From Paenibacillus sp. MAEPY2 (GTDB taxonomy: Bacteria; Bacillota; Bacilli; Paenibacillales; Paenibacillaceae): a stretch of 64,000 bases of DNA. Every line of letters begins with the position of its first letter. Position 1 is the first letter of the stretch. Location of the stretch: NCBI RefSeq assembly GCF_000499205.1, contig NZ_AWUK01000028.1:62001-126000 (forward strand), given 5' to 3'. This document shows, piece after piece, positions 8,633 to 16,482 of the stretch. The position numbers were made by a program, and so were the translations under genes. The notes beneath the pieces were generated by a model that was not told the origin of the DNA, made no database searches, and saw nothing but the letters and a program-made list of their open reading frames with translations.

Positions 8633-9700
8633 ATGAGAATGGTTTTTCGCTGGTTTGGTGAAGGCAATGATACCGTAACGCTTGATCATATTCGGCAGAT
8701 TCCCGGTGTCGAAGGCATTGTATGGGCACTGCACGATGTTCCGGCAGGTGAGGAATGGCCTTTGGACAAAATTCTGGCCGTCAAAGCCGCAGCGGACAAG
8801 GCCGGGTTACATCTGGATGTCGTTGAGAGTGTTAACATTCATGAAGACATCAAACTCGGTCTGCCTACACGTGATGAATATATTGAGAATTACAAAAAAA
8901 CGATGGAAAAACTCGCCCAGGTAGGCGTTAAAGTCATCTGTTACAACTTCATGCCGATCTTCGATTGGCTGCGTACCGATATGCATAAGGAGATGGACGA
9001 CGGCTCTACTGCCCTCTTCTACGAGCACAAGAAACTCGCCGATATTGAGCCTCTTGAACTGGTACGCCGGATTACCGAGAACTCAGCTTTAACCATGCCT
9101 GGCTGGGAACCGGAACGATTGCAGTATTTAACAAGTCTGTTCGAAGCATATAAGGATGTAACAGAGGATCATATGTGGGAACACGCCCGTTATTTCCTGC
9201 AGGAGATCATTCCAACAGCTGAACGACTAGGTATTCAAATGGCTATTCATCCGGATGATCCGCCATGGCCGATCTTTGGTCTGCCCAAGATTATTACGAG
9301 CCAAGACAATATTCGCCGATATCTGAACCTGTATGATAGCCCTTATAACAGTGTAACCCTGTGCAGCGGCTCGCTTGGAGCCAATCCGAATAATGATATT
9401 ATCGGCATGATTCACGAATTCAAGGATCGTATCCCTTTTGCCCATATCCGTAATGTCAAAATCTACGATAACGGCGACTTTATCGAGACCTCTCATCGCA
9501 GTCAGGACGGAAATGTCGATATTGCAGGTGTTGTGGAGGCCTATCACGATACTGGATTCGAAGGTTATGCACGACCGGACCACGGACGTCATCTCTGGGG
9601 AGAACAATGCAGACCGGGATATGGACTCTATGATCGGGCTCTGGGAATTATGTATCTGTGGGGCGTCTGGGATTCCCTGCAAAGGAGGTCAAAAGCATGA
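8633..9700 (+). CDS. uxuA: mannonate dehydratase
   Basis: The 355-residue protein removes water from D-mannonate to give 2-keto-3-deoxygluconate, a step in glucuronate breakdown. It shows the family start MVFRWFGEGNDTVTLDHIRQIPGVEGIVWALHD and the metal-site region MAIHPDDPPWPIFGLPKI, with later HIRNVK and YARPDHGRHLWGE. The length matches B. subtilis UxuA (about 359). The ATG at 8633 is preferred to an in-frame GTG at 8624 because GAGGTG lies 6 bases before it. The stop overlaps the start of the next gene as ATGA. It lies close to aguA, so glucuronate freed from xylan can be processed by this operon. Confidence 0.95.
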   Translation: MRMVFRWFGEGNDTVTLDHIRQIPGVEGIVWALHDVPAGEEWPLDKILAVKAAADKAGLHLDVVESVNIHEDIKLGLPTRDEYIENYKKTMEKLAQVGVKVICYNFMPIFDWLRTDMHKEMDDGSTALFYEHKKLADIEPLELVRRITENSALTMPGWEPERLQYLTSLFEAYKDVTEDHMWEHARYFLQEIIPTAERLGIQMAIHPDDPPWPIFGLPKIITSQDNIRRYLNLYDSPYNSVTLCSGSLGANPNNDIIGMIHEFKDRIPFAHIRNVKIYDNGDFIETSHRSQDGNVDIAGVVEAYHDTGFEGYARPDHGRHLWGEQCRPGYGLYDRALGIMYLWGVWDSLQRRSKA

Positions 9701-10560
9701 ATGACTTTGTCAAAGAAAAATCAACCCGACTGGAAGGCAGAACAGCCGTAATTACTGGCGGAGCAGGTGTTTTGTGCCGTTCTATGGCTGAAGAGCTCGC
9801 ACGGCATGGCGCAAGTGTAGCTATTCTGAACCGGACTGTATCCAAAGGGGAAGAAGTCGTTGCGGCAATCGAGGCTCAAGGCGGAAAGGCGATTGCTGTA
9901 GCTTGTGATGTAACCCAGGCCGATAGCGTTATAGCGGCAGCAGCCATTGTTCTGGAGAAGCTGGGTCCTTGCGATATCCTTATTAACGGAGCAGGTGGCA
10001 ACCATTCCAGCGCCAATACCACAAATGAAATTTTCAAACAGGAAGATTTGGAGCAGCCCGATATCACTACTTTTTTTGATGTAAGTGTAGAGGGATTCCG
10101 TCAGGTGATGGATCTGAATTTTGTTGGGTCGCTCATCCCTACCCAGATTTTCGCAAGACAAATGATTGAACGTAATGTTCCAGCTACCGTCATTAATATT
10201 TCGTCGATGAGTGCCCCTTCGCCTATGACCAAAGTTCCTGCGTACAGTGCAGCCAAAGCCGCGATTAACAATTTCACGCAATGGCTTGCCGTACATTTGG
10301 CAGAATCGGGAATCAGGGTAAACGCCATTGCACCAGGGTTCTTCCTGACGGAACAAAATCGTAATCTGCTGCTGAAGCCGGATGGCTCCCCGACCGAACG
10401 TTCAAGCAAAATCATTGCGCACACGCCCATGCGACGCTTCGGTAAACCGGAAGATCTGCTGGGCACGCTGATGTGGCTGGCTGATGAACGACAATCCGGT
10501 TTTGTTACAGGCACTGTTATTCCTGTGGATGGCGGCTTTATGGCCTACTCGGGTGTATGA
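9697..10560 (+). CDS. uxuB: D-mannonate oxidoreductase, short-chain dehydrogenase type
   Basis: This 287-residue classical SDR most likely interconverts D-fructuronate and D-mannonate with NAD(H), the step before UxuA, as in B. subtilis UxuB (YjmF). Ser170, Tyr183 and Lys187 form the catalytic triad (NISSMS, PAYSAAKAA) and NGAG lies at residues 97-100. The nucleotide motif reads TGGAGVLC: the last glycine of the usual TGxxxGxG pattern is Cys27, which is unusual. The RBS AAAGGAGG lies 8 bases before the ATG. The start overlaps the uxuA stop by four bases, and a strong terminator follows at 10618, so gntR-uxuA-uxuB ends here. Confidence 0.9.
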   Translation: MNDFVKEKSTRLEGRTAVITGGAGVLCRSMAEELARHGASVAILNRTVSKGEEVVAAIEAQGGKAIAVACDVTQADSVIAAAAIVLEKLGPCDILINGAGGNHSSANTTNEIFKQEDLEQPDITTFFDVSVEGFRQVMDLNFVGSLIPTQIFARQMIERNVPATVINISSMSAPSPMTKVPAYSAAKAAINNFTQWLAVHLAESGIRVNAIAPGFFLTEQNRNLLLKPDGSPTERSSKIIAHTPMRRFGKPEDLLGTLMWLADERQSGFVTGTVIPVDGGFMAYSGV

Positions 10561-10617
10561 CCTCTATTCTATTTTACTTTTACATGAATTGACTGAATTG
10601 AAGATATGTATTGAATT

Positions 10618-10658
10618 AACCGAAGCCTGGAGCACGTATACAGGTTTCGGTTTTTTTG
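10618..10658 (+). terminator. Rho-independent terminator after uxuB
   Basis: The inverted arms AACCGAAGCCTG and CAGGTTTCGGTT are followed directly by a run of seven T. It closes the gntR-uxuA-uxuB transcript. Confidence 0.88.
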
Positions 10659-10796
10659 CGTTGAAGAATAAGATGATCCAGCCTAGGAAAAGCTTGTTAT
10701 AGTCCACAAATATGCTGGTGGAGCAAGAGCTAAATATTGGCTCCAAGCATTAACGTTTTCAATTTGTAAGATGAAGCGAAGGAAGGTGATACATTC

Positions 10797-11525
10797 ATGA
10801 TGGAGGAAACATGGGTTGTTGCTGTGCGATCTATTATCGCCTTTTTGACCCTGATCATCTATACAAGGGTGCTGGGCAAACAGCAAATGGGCAACTTGAC
10901 GTATTTTGATTACATTAACGGCATTACGATCGGTTCCCTTGCAGGTACATTTGCGACGGATCTATCTTCCAAAGCGTGGATTCATTTTGTAGCCTTGACC
11001 ATTTTCACAATCATCACGATCGTCTTTCAGTATATTACGCTGAAAAATCGTACGATCTCCAAACTGATGGACTCCGACCCGACCCTGATCATCCAGAACG
11101 GTAAAATCCTTGAACAGAATTTGCATAAAATGCGTGTGAAATTCGACGAATTGACCATGATGCTGCGACAAAAGGATGTATTCGACATCACTACGCTGGA
11201 TTATGCCATTCTTGAACCGGACGGCAGTCTCTCTGTGGTGTTGAAACCTGAAAACCAACCAATAACCGCGAAGGATATGCATATGCATCCTGCCAAGAGC
11301 AAGCTGATGACCGAGATTATCATTGATGGCGTCCTGATTAAGCAAAATCTGAAGGAACGAAACAAGGATACCAACTGGCTCAGTGAGCAGCTTAAGAAGC
11401 AAAAAGTAACAATACAGGATATTGCTTTTGCCGCCATATTGCCTAACGATAAATTGTATATTGATCTGTTCAAGGATAAGATCACTGATAAAATCGATAT
11501 GGGCGATTATGAGGGGCCTTTCTAA
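10797..11525 (+). CDS. DUF421 (YetF-type) membrane protein
   Basis: The 242-residue protein has about three N-terminal membrane segments (residues 7-25, 38-55 and 61-80) with the family signature RVLGKQQMGNLTYFDYINGITIGSLAG, then a cytosolic DUF421 domain with repeated beta units (PTLIIQNGKILEQNL and TEIIIDGVLIKQNL). In Bacillus several paralogues of this family occur, and some are in sporulation or stress regulons; no enzymatic activity is established. The ATG at 10797 follows GGAAGGTGA. It is followed after 24 bases by a DUF4363 gene, a common pairing in this group. Confidence 0.85.
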   Translation: MMEETWVVAVRSIIAFLTLIIYTRVLGKQQMGNLTYFDYINGITIGSLAGTFATDLSSKAWIHFVALTIFTIITIVFQYITLKNRTISKLMDSDPTLIIQNGKILEQNLHKMRVKFDELTMMLRQKDVFDITTLDYAILEPDGSLSVVLKPENQPITAKDMHMHPAKSKLMTEIIIDGVLIKQNLKERNKDTNWLSEQLKKQKVTIQDIAFAAILPNDKLYIDLFKDKITDKIDMGDYEGPF

Positions 11526-11549
11526 CCCTTACATGAAGGAGGAGGTTGA

Positions 11550-11921
11550 ATGAAAACGCGTTTCTGGTTGCTGTATGTGCTTCCGATCTGCCTCTTGCTT
11601 GTGTTCACAGCGATTATGGTTAGCGGGACCTTTCTCAAGGAGCCCTTTGGCGCTGATGATCGCTTGCTTGAGTCTATACACAAACTGGAAAAGCAGGTCG
11701 AAGGCAAACAATGGACGGAAGCCAAATCTCAAGTTAATTATGCAATGAATGCCTGGGAAAAAATCGTCAATCGCATCCAGTTCAGTGTGGAGCGTGAGAC
11801 GATCTACGATATTCTCGGTACCCTGGCAAGGATCAAAGGCGGTGTTGCCGCCGAAGATGATAAGGCGATTATGGAAGAAATTTATTACTTTTATGTGCTA
11901 TGGGACAATCTTGGCGACTGA
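11550..11921 (+). CDS. DUF4363 protein with N-terminal membrane anchor
   Basis: The 123-residue protein has one hydrophobic segment (residues 4-26, FWLLYVLPICLLLVFTAIM) followed by a charged, helical domain with conserved-looking WTEAKSQVNYAMNAWEKIVNRIQFSVER. It is probably anchored with the C-terminus outside the cytoplasm, although no experiment supports this. The RBS is AAGGAGGAGG. It forms a two-gene operon with the DUF421 gene and is closed by a hairpin at 11937. The function is unknown. Confidence 0.8.
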   Translation: MKTRFWLLYVLPICLLLVFTAIMVSGTFLKEPFGADDRLLESIHKLEKQVEGKQWTEAKSQVNYAMNAWEKIVNRIQFSVERETIYDILGTLARIKGGVAAEDDKAIMEEIYYFYVLWDNLGD

Positions 11922-11936
11922 CCCTGAGACAAACAA

Positions 11937-11975
11937 AAGGCACTCTCCTTTAATATAGATTAAAGGAAGTGCCTT
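11937..11975. terminator. hairpin terminator between convergent genes
   Basis: The arms AAGGCACT-CCTTTAAT and ATTAAAGG-AGTGCCTT form a long stem. It lies between the DUF4363 gene (plus) and the M50 gene (minus), so it may serve both directions. Confidence 0.75.
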
Positions 11976-11985
11976 CTCTGTGTTG

Positions 11986-12693
11986 TTAAACGTTACGCCC
12001 ACGTAATCCACGGGATTTTGGCGTGCGGGCCGTGCTTTCCTTTCGGAAAAAGAGCGTAAGTGCTCCCTTCGCACACCACAGTGCAAACAGTGCAAATAAC
12101 GTTCCCCAGAAAAGCGCTGGGAGGAATGTCTGCTGAGCCAGATTCGCTGCGTCCCCCGCCCGCGAAGGTTGTGTCCAGGACATCAGCCCAACGTACATGG
12201 CACTAACTACGGACTCTTCCAGTGTAAGAAAAGCCAGTAGCAAATAATAGAATTTCGCGATTCTGGCGCCAAAAATCATGATTACAATATTCAGGGCACT
12301 AAAGCCTGTAAGCCAGAGCATGCCGAATTCTCCCCTTACATAGAAGAGAAGCGACACCAGAGCTACACCTGTCATAATGCCAAGCCCCCACATATGCCGT
12401 CCTTTTCGGTATAGATAGAATAGCAACCAAGCAAAGAGGGATGCAGTAACATAGCCCGCCAAGGAAACCAATATGGATCTGCCTGGTGTCAGCATGGATG
12501 AGTACGTAACGCCGCTGTGATCAGCATATAGTTCAATGCGCAATACTTTGCCGGATAACACCAATGTCATCAGCGCATGGCCAAATTCGTGAATCATCGT
12601 ATCCAGGTTACGGAACAATGAAGAAAACGGGATAAAGCGGGTCAGTATCGCTGAACCCATCAGAAACAGTATGGTTTTGAGCCATTTATTCAA
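11986..12693 (-). CDS. M50-like membrane metallopeptidase
   Basis: The predicted 235-residue protein has the zinc-protease motif HEFGH at residues 35-39 (DTMIHEFGHALM) and about five to six hydrophobic segments. This places it among the M50B-like membrane peptidases found in many Firmicutes. No second-half motif such as NPxPxxPLDGG is visible, so activity is uncertain. I choose the TTG at 12693 because GGGAGGT lies 9 bases before it. An ATG at 12735 is in frame but has no ribosome binding site. The gene follows an unknown gene that stops at 12740. Its substrate is unknown. Confidence 0.75.
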   Translation of the reverse strand: MNKWLKTILFLMGSAILTRFIPFSSLFRNLDTMIHEFGHALMTLVLSGKVLRIELYADHSGVTYSSMLTPGRSILVSLAGYVTASLFAWLLFYLYRKGRHMWGLGIMTGVALVSLLFYVRGEFGMLWLTGFSALNIVIMIFGARIAKFYYLLLAFLTLEESVVSAMYVGLMSWTQPSRAGDAANLAQQTFLPALFWGTLFALFALWCAKGALTLFFRKESTARTPKSRGLRGRNV

Positions 12694-12739
12694 TCCGGTC
12701 CTACCTCCCTTGCCTCCAGTAAAACTGCCTATCATTATA

Positions 12740-13216
12740 TTACGTGGCTACGCTTTGTTCGTTTCGATCCATGAAATGTACGGCGCAATATTGTATCCAC
12801 CAGCAGAAACTCCGGTTATGTCCGATGAAAAAAGAAGACAGATCATAACGCCCCGTTCCTGTCTCCAGTGTAACCAGCAATCTGTTGCGCATCTGCGTCA
12901 GAGCATAAGTCACAAATCGATCGGCTGCCTCATTTTGTACAAGTGTAACATAGGCATAAAGAGAATGATCCACCGGTTCATCGAGTGGGCTTACACCAGC
13001 GCAAGAAAACTCGGTACGTACACCTGCTCTGTGAAGCAAAGTCAAGGCATCGACAAGCTCAGCATCCACTTCAACATCATTCCAAATCTCCGTTCTCTTC
13101 GCTGCCATCGTCTGCTTCTCGCGTTCCGTCCATTGCAATAACTCCTGTTTGCGTCTTCTCCATAGATGGGCAGGCTGCTGGCTTAACAGCACTTCTTGTT
13201 CTTCAGGTAAATCCAT
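12740..13216 (-). CDS. conserved hypothetical protein
   Basis: I do not recognise the family of this 158-residue protein. It has a charged helical N-terminus (LWRRRKQELLQWTEREKQTMAAKRTEIW) and a mixed domain with RTEFSCAGVSPLDEPVDHSLYAYV and a Trp/Cys-rich end (SFCWWIQYCAVHFM). The ATG at 13216 follows GGGAGG by 7 bases; the longer in-frame reading to 13321 passes through two hairpins and is rejected. The pattern of FSCAG followed by DHSLYAYV could be a small ligand or metal site, but that is only a guess. Its neighbours (M50 peptidase, znu) give no clear role. Confidence 0.7.
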   Translation of the reverse strand: MDLPEEQEVLLSQQPAHLWRRRKQELLQWTEREKQTMAAKRTEIWNDVEVDAELVDALTLLHRAGVRTEFSCAGVSPLDEPVDHSLYAYVTLVQNEAADRFVTYALTQMRNRLLVTLETGTGRYDLSSFFIGHNRSFCWWIQYCAVHFMDRNEQSVAT

Positions 13217-13266
13217 TACATTTCCTCCCGTTCCCCGCATAATCTCCGTCACCTTGAACAACGAAA

Positions 13267-13286
13267 AGAGCACATCCCTGTGCTCT
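13267..13286 (-). terminator. hairpin downstream of znuA (second)
   Basis: The arms AGAGCACA and TGTGCTCT are perfect 8-base inverted copies; on the minus strand the stem is followed by TTTTCGTTGTTC. Confidence 0.6.
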
Positions 13287-13304
13287 CTGCGTGGCAAAAG
13301 GCAA

Positions 13305-13325
13305 AGGAATGGCTGTGCCATTCCT
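13305..13325 (-). terminator. hairpin downstream of znuA (first)
   Basis: The arms AGGAATGGC and GCCATTCCT are perfect 9-base inverted copies with a 3-base loop, followed on the minus strand by TTTGCCTTTTGC. It lies 92 bases after the znuA stop. With the next hairpin it probably ends the znu transcript. Confidence 0.65.
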
Positions 13326-13416
13326 CAGCATGTTGTATTATTGTACCTTTTTCGATGACTGGCATCAAATGGATTATCTTTTTCGTGAATTCAGCTTGTT
13401 ACTGAAGCATAAAGTG

Positions 13417-14490
13417 CTATTCATTCAGGGCCAGTTTCAGCGCCTCCAAATTCTGCCGCATTACACCGATGTAGTCCATTCCTGCCGCGATTTCCTCTTC
13501 CGACAACCCTTCGATCGGGTTCAATACGGCCGTTTTGGCTCCTACTTCATTGGCAATGGTCTCGGACACTTTGGATGAAACCAACGTTTCAAAGAAAATC
13601 GTCTTCACCTGATGCTCCTTGGCAAAATCAATAACGGCCGCCATTTGCGCTGCGGAAGGCTCTTGTTCTGGAGACAGCCCGGCAATCGGTACTTGCTGCA
13701 GACCATATTCCTGTGCAAGATAGGCAAATGCAGCATGCTGTGTGATGAAATCTTTACGTTTGCTGTCCGTTACAGCCGCTTTAAAATCCTGATCCAGTGC
13801 CTCCAGTTTGGTAACGTAGGTGTCGGCATTTTGCTTGAATTGATCAGCATGTTCCGGTGCAGCCTTTGCCAATCCAGCCTCGATATTACGTACTTCCTTC
13901 ACGGCAAGTGCAGGTGACAGCCACACGTGGGGATCAAGTCCGCCGTGATCGTGGTCATGTGTATGTGCCTCTTCTGCCTCGGCATCATGATCATGCTCCT
14001 CTGTCGTGGCGTCACCGGCATGATCATGGGTATCTGTTGTGTCGGCATGTTCGTGTTCGTGCTCATCTTCTTCTGAGCCTTCCAGCAGATCAATTCCATG
14101 GCTCGCTTCCACTTGAATGAGTTTGGCATTGCTGAGACTGTCTGTAACTTGATCGATCCAGGATTCCATACCCGCCCCATTATAGACAAGTACATCCGCT
14201 TTCTCGATACTTGCAATATCCTGTGGTGTCGGCTCCCAGTCATGCGGCTCGGTACCTGCAGGAACGAGTGTATGAACATTAGCCAGATCGCCTGCCACAT
14301 TTTTGGTGAATTCGTACATCGGATAAAAGCTGACTTCAACATTTAGTTTGGCCTCTTCGGTCTCTGCCGAAGCTGGCGTATTAGCCGAATTGGTACTGGA
14401 ATCGGAAGCAGACTGTTTTTGTCCACAACCGGAGACGATGAGTGTAAGGCTGAATAACAGTGCTAGTGCTGATCTTTTATTAAATTTCAT
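13417..14490 (-). CDS. znuA: zinc ABC transporter substrate-binding lipoprotein
   Basis: The 357-residue lipoprotein captures zinc outside the cell for the ZnuBC importer. It has a signal peptide with lipobox LIVSGC (Cys22), a cluster A-1 fold, and a long His/Asp/Glu-rich loop at residues about 144-182 (repeats of DEHEHEH, THDHAG, EEHDHD and THDHDHGG) typical of zinc-specific members. Zinc ligands expected for the family include His83 (GTEPHDWEP), His188 (LDPHVWLSP) and the His in FITQHAAFAYLA. The ATG at 14490 is in the last 11 bases of znuB and follows AAGGGAG. The upstream in-frame extension would add a non-signal sequence and is rejected. Confidence 0.95.
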   Translation of the reverse strand: MKFNKRSALALLFSLTLIVSGCGQKQSASDSSTNSANTPASAETEEAKLNVEVSFYPMYEFTKNVAGDLANVHTLVPAGTEPHDWEPTPQDIASIEKADVLVYNGAGMESWIDQVTDSLSNAKLIQVEASHGIDLLEGSEEDEHEHEHADTTDTHDHAGDATTEEHDHDAEAEEAHTHDHDHGGLDPHVWLSPALAVKEVRNIEAGLAKAAPEHADQFKQNADTYVTKLEALDQDFKAAVTDSKRKDFITQHAAFAYLAQEYGLQQVPIAGLSPEQEPSAAQMAAVIDFAKEHQVKTIFFETLVSSKVSETIANEVGAKTAVLNPIEGLSEEEIAAGMDYIGVMRQNLEALKLALNE

Positions 14491-15370
14491 GTCGTGTATT
14501 CTCCCTTGAATGTATGAATAGCGTTGCGCGTTGTTGTTTTCTCGCTTTGCGATGGCGTTTACGGTTATATCTTGCAATCAGCTTTTGAGCTGATATTCCA
14601 ATCAATAGAAAGACCAGCAGGATGAGAGCAATGGTTCCTCCCGGTGGTGTGTTTAAATGGTAAGAGGTGGTCAGTCCACTAAAAATACCGATTAATCCGG
14701 TAACGACGGCGATAACAATCGCTGCTGCAAAACTGCGTGACAATCTCAGTGCGAGGGCAGCAGGAAGCACGATTAATGCAGACACGAGCAACACGCCGAC
14801 AATCGGCATGGCTGAAGCAACGGTCATTCCTGTCAGAACGGCAAATGCAAATGATAAACCTTTAACCTGAATACCTCCGATGGAAGCTGTCTCTTCATCA
14901 AAAGTGAAATTGTACAATGGTCTTCTGAGCACGATGAAAAAAATCAGACCGATAACACACACAGCTGCCATAATCCACAACTGCATATCACTAACTGCAA
15001 CGATGGAACCGAACAGATAAGAGCTAAATGTCTTGGACAGACTCGTTTTCAGACTCATGAGTACCACAGCAAGGGCAAGCCCGGATGTCATAATGATCGC
15101 TACAGGGACCTCGCTATACGTCAGGTAATTTCTTCGGAGTTGTTCCACCAGCAATGCACCGATAATCGCAATCGCAAATCCACAGATTACCGGATCCAGG
15201 TTCATCACGGAACCCAGGGCAACTCCAGCCAATGAAACATGGGATAACGTATCCGCCATCAGCACCTGGCGTCGAAGCATCAGGTATACTCCCAGAATCG
15301 GAGCAATGACTCCAATCAGTCCGCCTGCCCAGAAGGCACGCTGCATGAATTCGTACTCAAACACTGCCAT
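14480..15370 (-). CDS. znuB: zinc ABC transporter permease
   Basis: The 296-residue membrane protein is the ZnuB/AdcB permease: it begins FEYEFMQRAFWAGGLIGVIAPILGVYLMLRR, continues ADTLSHVSLAGVALG, and has about eight or nine hydrophobic segments. The His-rich or basic tail (ARYNRKRHRKARKQQR) is cytosolic. It overlaps znuC by 55 bases at its start and znuA by 11 bases at its end, so the three genes form one translationally coupled unit in the order C-B-A. It moves zinc across the membrane using energy from ZnuC. Confidence 0.95.
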   Translation of the reverse strand: MAVFEYEFMQRAFWAGGLIGVIAPILGVYLMLRRQVLMADTLSHVSLAGVALGSVMNLDPVICGFAIAIIGALLVEQLRRNYLTYSEVPVAIIMTSGLALAVVLMSLKTSLSKTFSSYLFGSIVAVSDMQLWIMAAVCVIGLIFFIVLRRPLYNFTFDEETASIGGIQVKGLSFAFAVLTGMTVASAMPIVGVLLVSALIVLPAALALRLSRSFAAAIVIAVVTGLIGIFSGLTTSYHLNTPPGGTIALILLVFLLIGISAQKLIARYNRKRHRKARKQQRATLFIHSRENTRHEI

Positions 15371-16023
15371 TCCTCACTTTCTTGCCGTTCCAGGGTAATG
15401 GTCCGGTCCAATCGGTCGCCCATTTCTTCCAGTCCGTGGGTTACCATAATAATGGTCAGCCCATGGACATCAGCATAATGGCGCATCAGATCATAGAACC
15501 CTTCACGGCTGCGTCGGTCCATCCCCGTAGTCGGCTCATCCAGCACGAGTACCTGGGGCTCGCCTGCCAAGGCTCTGGCAATGCAGATTCGCTGCTTTTG
15601 TCCACCCGACAGTTCACCAACTCGTGCGTTGCGGTATTCCCACATGCCAACTTCCCGCAAGCTGCGTTCCACAACGGCTTCCTGCTCGGAAGTGAATCTG
15701 CGGAACAAGCCGAGCTTACGGTAACATCCGGATCGCACCAGTTCGATCACCGTACTGGGAAATCCACTATTGAACGATGCGACCTGTTGGGGTACATACC
15801 CGATGTTCAGCTTGCTGCCACGTACGGACTGTGCATCCATATGTACCGTGCCGCTCCAGGGCTGTAACAGCCCCAGCAGCAATTTCAGGATAGTTGTTTT
15901 CGCAGAACCATTGGGTCCTGTAATGCCCACGAACTCCCCAACATGGATATCCAGCGACAGTTGGTCAATGACAGGCTCTTTGCCGTATCCGAATACCACA
16001 TCCCGCATGGAAGATAAAATCAT
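15316..16023 (-). CDS. znuC: zinc ABC transporter ATPase
   Basis: The 235-residue ATPase drives zinc uptake. The Walker A loop is GPNGSAKTT (residues 36-44) with Ala in place of the usual Gly before Lys; a related change is normal in AdcC/ZnuC of Bacillus. The signature LSGGQKQRICIAR, Walker B VLVLDEPT and switch His in MVTHG are intact. The C-terminal end ECQ-type stretch WQCLSTNSC holds two Cys, as in other Bacillales AdcC. The gene starts 15 bases after a palindromic Zur box (16038-16052) and lies 49 bases after the L33 gene, so it may be read from both its own and the rpmG promoter. Confidence 0.94.
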   Translation of the reverse strand: MILSSMRDVVFGYGKEPVIDQLSLDIHVGEFVGITGPNGSAKTTILKLLLGLLQPWSGTVHMDAQSVRGSKLNIGYVPQQVASFNSGFPSTVIELVRSGCYRKLGLFRRFTSEQEAVVERSLREVGMWEYRNARVGELSGGQKQRICIARALAGEPQVLVLDEPTTGMDRRSREGFYDLMRHYADVHGLTIIMVTHGLEEMGDRLDRTITLERQESEEWQCLSTNSCSVPSGQAD

Positions 16024-16035
16024 GGTTTTTCCTCT

Positions 16036-16054
16036 TTTCGTAAATATTACGATG
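16036..16054. promoter_or_regulatory. Zur box before znuCBA
   Basis: The core TCGTAA-ATA-TTACGA is a perfect palindrome and fits the Bacillus Zur site (TCGTAATNATTACGA) except at one inner base. It lies 14 bases before the znuC start, so bound Zur-zinc would block transcription or initiation here. Confidence 0.8.
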
Positions 16055-16072
16055 TAAAAATGACAAAAAAAT

Positions 16073-16222
16073 TTATCTCGTTTCCCGGTGAATCGTCATC
16101 TTCTTCAATCGTGGTGAATACTTCTTCAATTCGATCCGTTCCGGATGGTTACGCTTGTTCTTGGTTGTTGTATAGTTGCGATCTCCGCACTCGGTGCAGG
16201 CTAAAGTTACAATGACTCTCAT
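16073..16222 (-). CDS. rpmG: ribosomal protein L33, zinc-independent-type paralogue
   Basis: This 49-residue gene encodes a 50S subunit L33 protein: it starts MRVIVTLACTECGDRNY and continues TTKNKRNHPERIELKKYSPRLKK to THRETR-like IHRETR. The first CxxC pair is present (Cys9, Cys12), but the second zinc pair of the zinc-binding form is lost (YSPRLKK in place of YCPRDKK-type sequence with Cys). That is the pattern of the C-minus paralogues that replace the zinc form when zinc is short. The RBS GAAGGAGG is strong. A Zur box and a consensus promoter stand directly upstream, and znuCBA follows, so zinc control is well supported. Confidence 0.92.
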   Translation of the reverse strand: MRVIVTLACTECGDRNYTTTKNKRNHPERIELKKYSPRLKKMTIHRETR

Positions 16223-16247
16223 GGATATGGCCTCCTTCAATTTATCT

Positions 16248-16266
16248 AATCGTAATGATTACTGTT
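16248..16266. promoter_or_regulatory. Zur box before rpmG
   Basis: The sequence AATCGTAATGATTACTGTT matches the 19-base Zur consensus AATCGTAATNATTACGATT at 16 of 18 defined positions. It covers the region just after the -10 box of the rpmG promoter. Confidence 0.82.
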
Positions 16267-16271
16267 TAATG

Positions 16272-16300
16272 ATATTAGCCCATGCTTTTTCTTTTGTCAA
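16272..16300 (-). promoter_or_regulatory. SigA promoter of rpmG-znuCBA
   Basis: On the minus strand TTGACA (16295-16300) and TAATAT (16272-16277) are separated by 17 bases, a near-consensus SigA promoter. The -35 box includes the end of the former CobW reading frame. The Zur box lies directly downstream. Confidence 0.82.
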
Positions 16301-16482
16301 CTCCATGCTGGAAATGGATCTTTCAATTCTCGCCAATTCATCAGCATTTCTTCTTCTGTAAGAAGTGTCTCATCCAGCGTTCGTTCGATCTCCGCGCGGT
16401 CCATGTCTATCCCGATGAACACCAGTTTCGTTACCCGATCTCCCCACTGCTCATCCCAATCCGGAATAGGTGAAGTGTATCA
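16297..16482 (-). pseudogene. detached C-terminal part of the CobW/YciC GTPase
   Basis: After the stop TGA at 16480-16482 the same frame stays open for 60 codons to a second TGA at 16297-16299. The translated part (PDWDEQWGDRVTKLVFIGID, then MDRAEIERTLDETLLTEEEM, then DPFPAW) is the standard end of the CobW C-terminal domain. No start or RBS for independent translation is seen. Read through, the protein would be 398 residues, the same as B. subtilis YciC (about 397). Confidence 0.85.

Noticed and set aside
16480..16482. TGA in the CobW gene read as selenocysteine
   Set aside because: No CobW protein is known with selenocysteine at this place, the codon is not in a redox motif, and no downstream insertion hairpin was recognised by eye.
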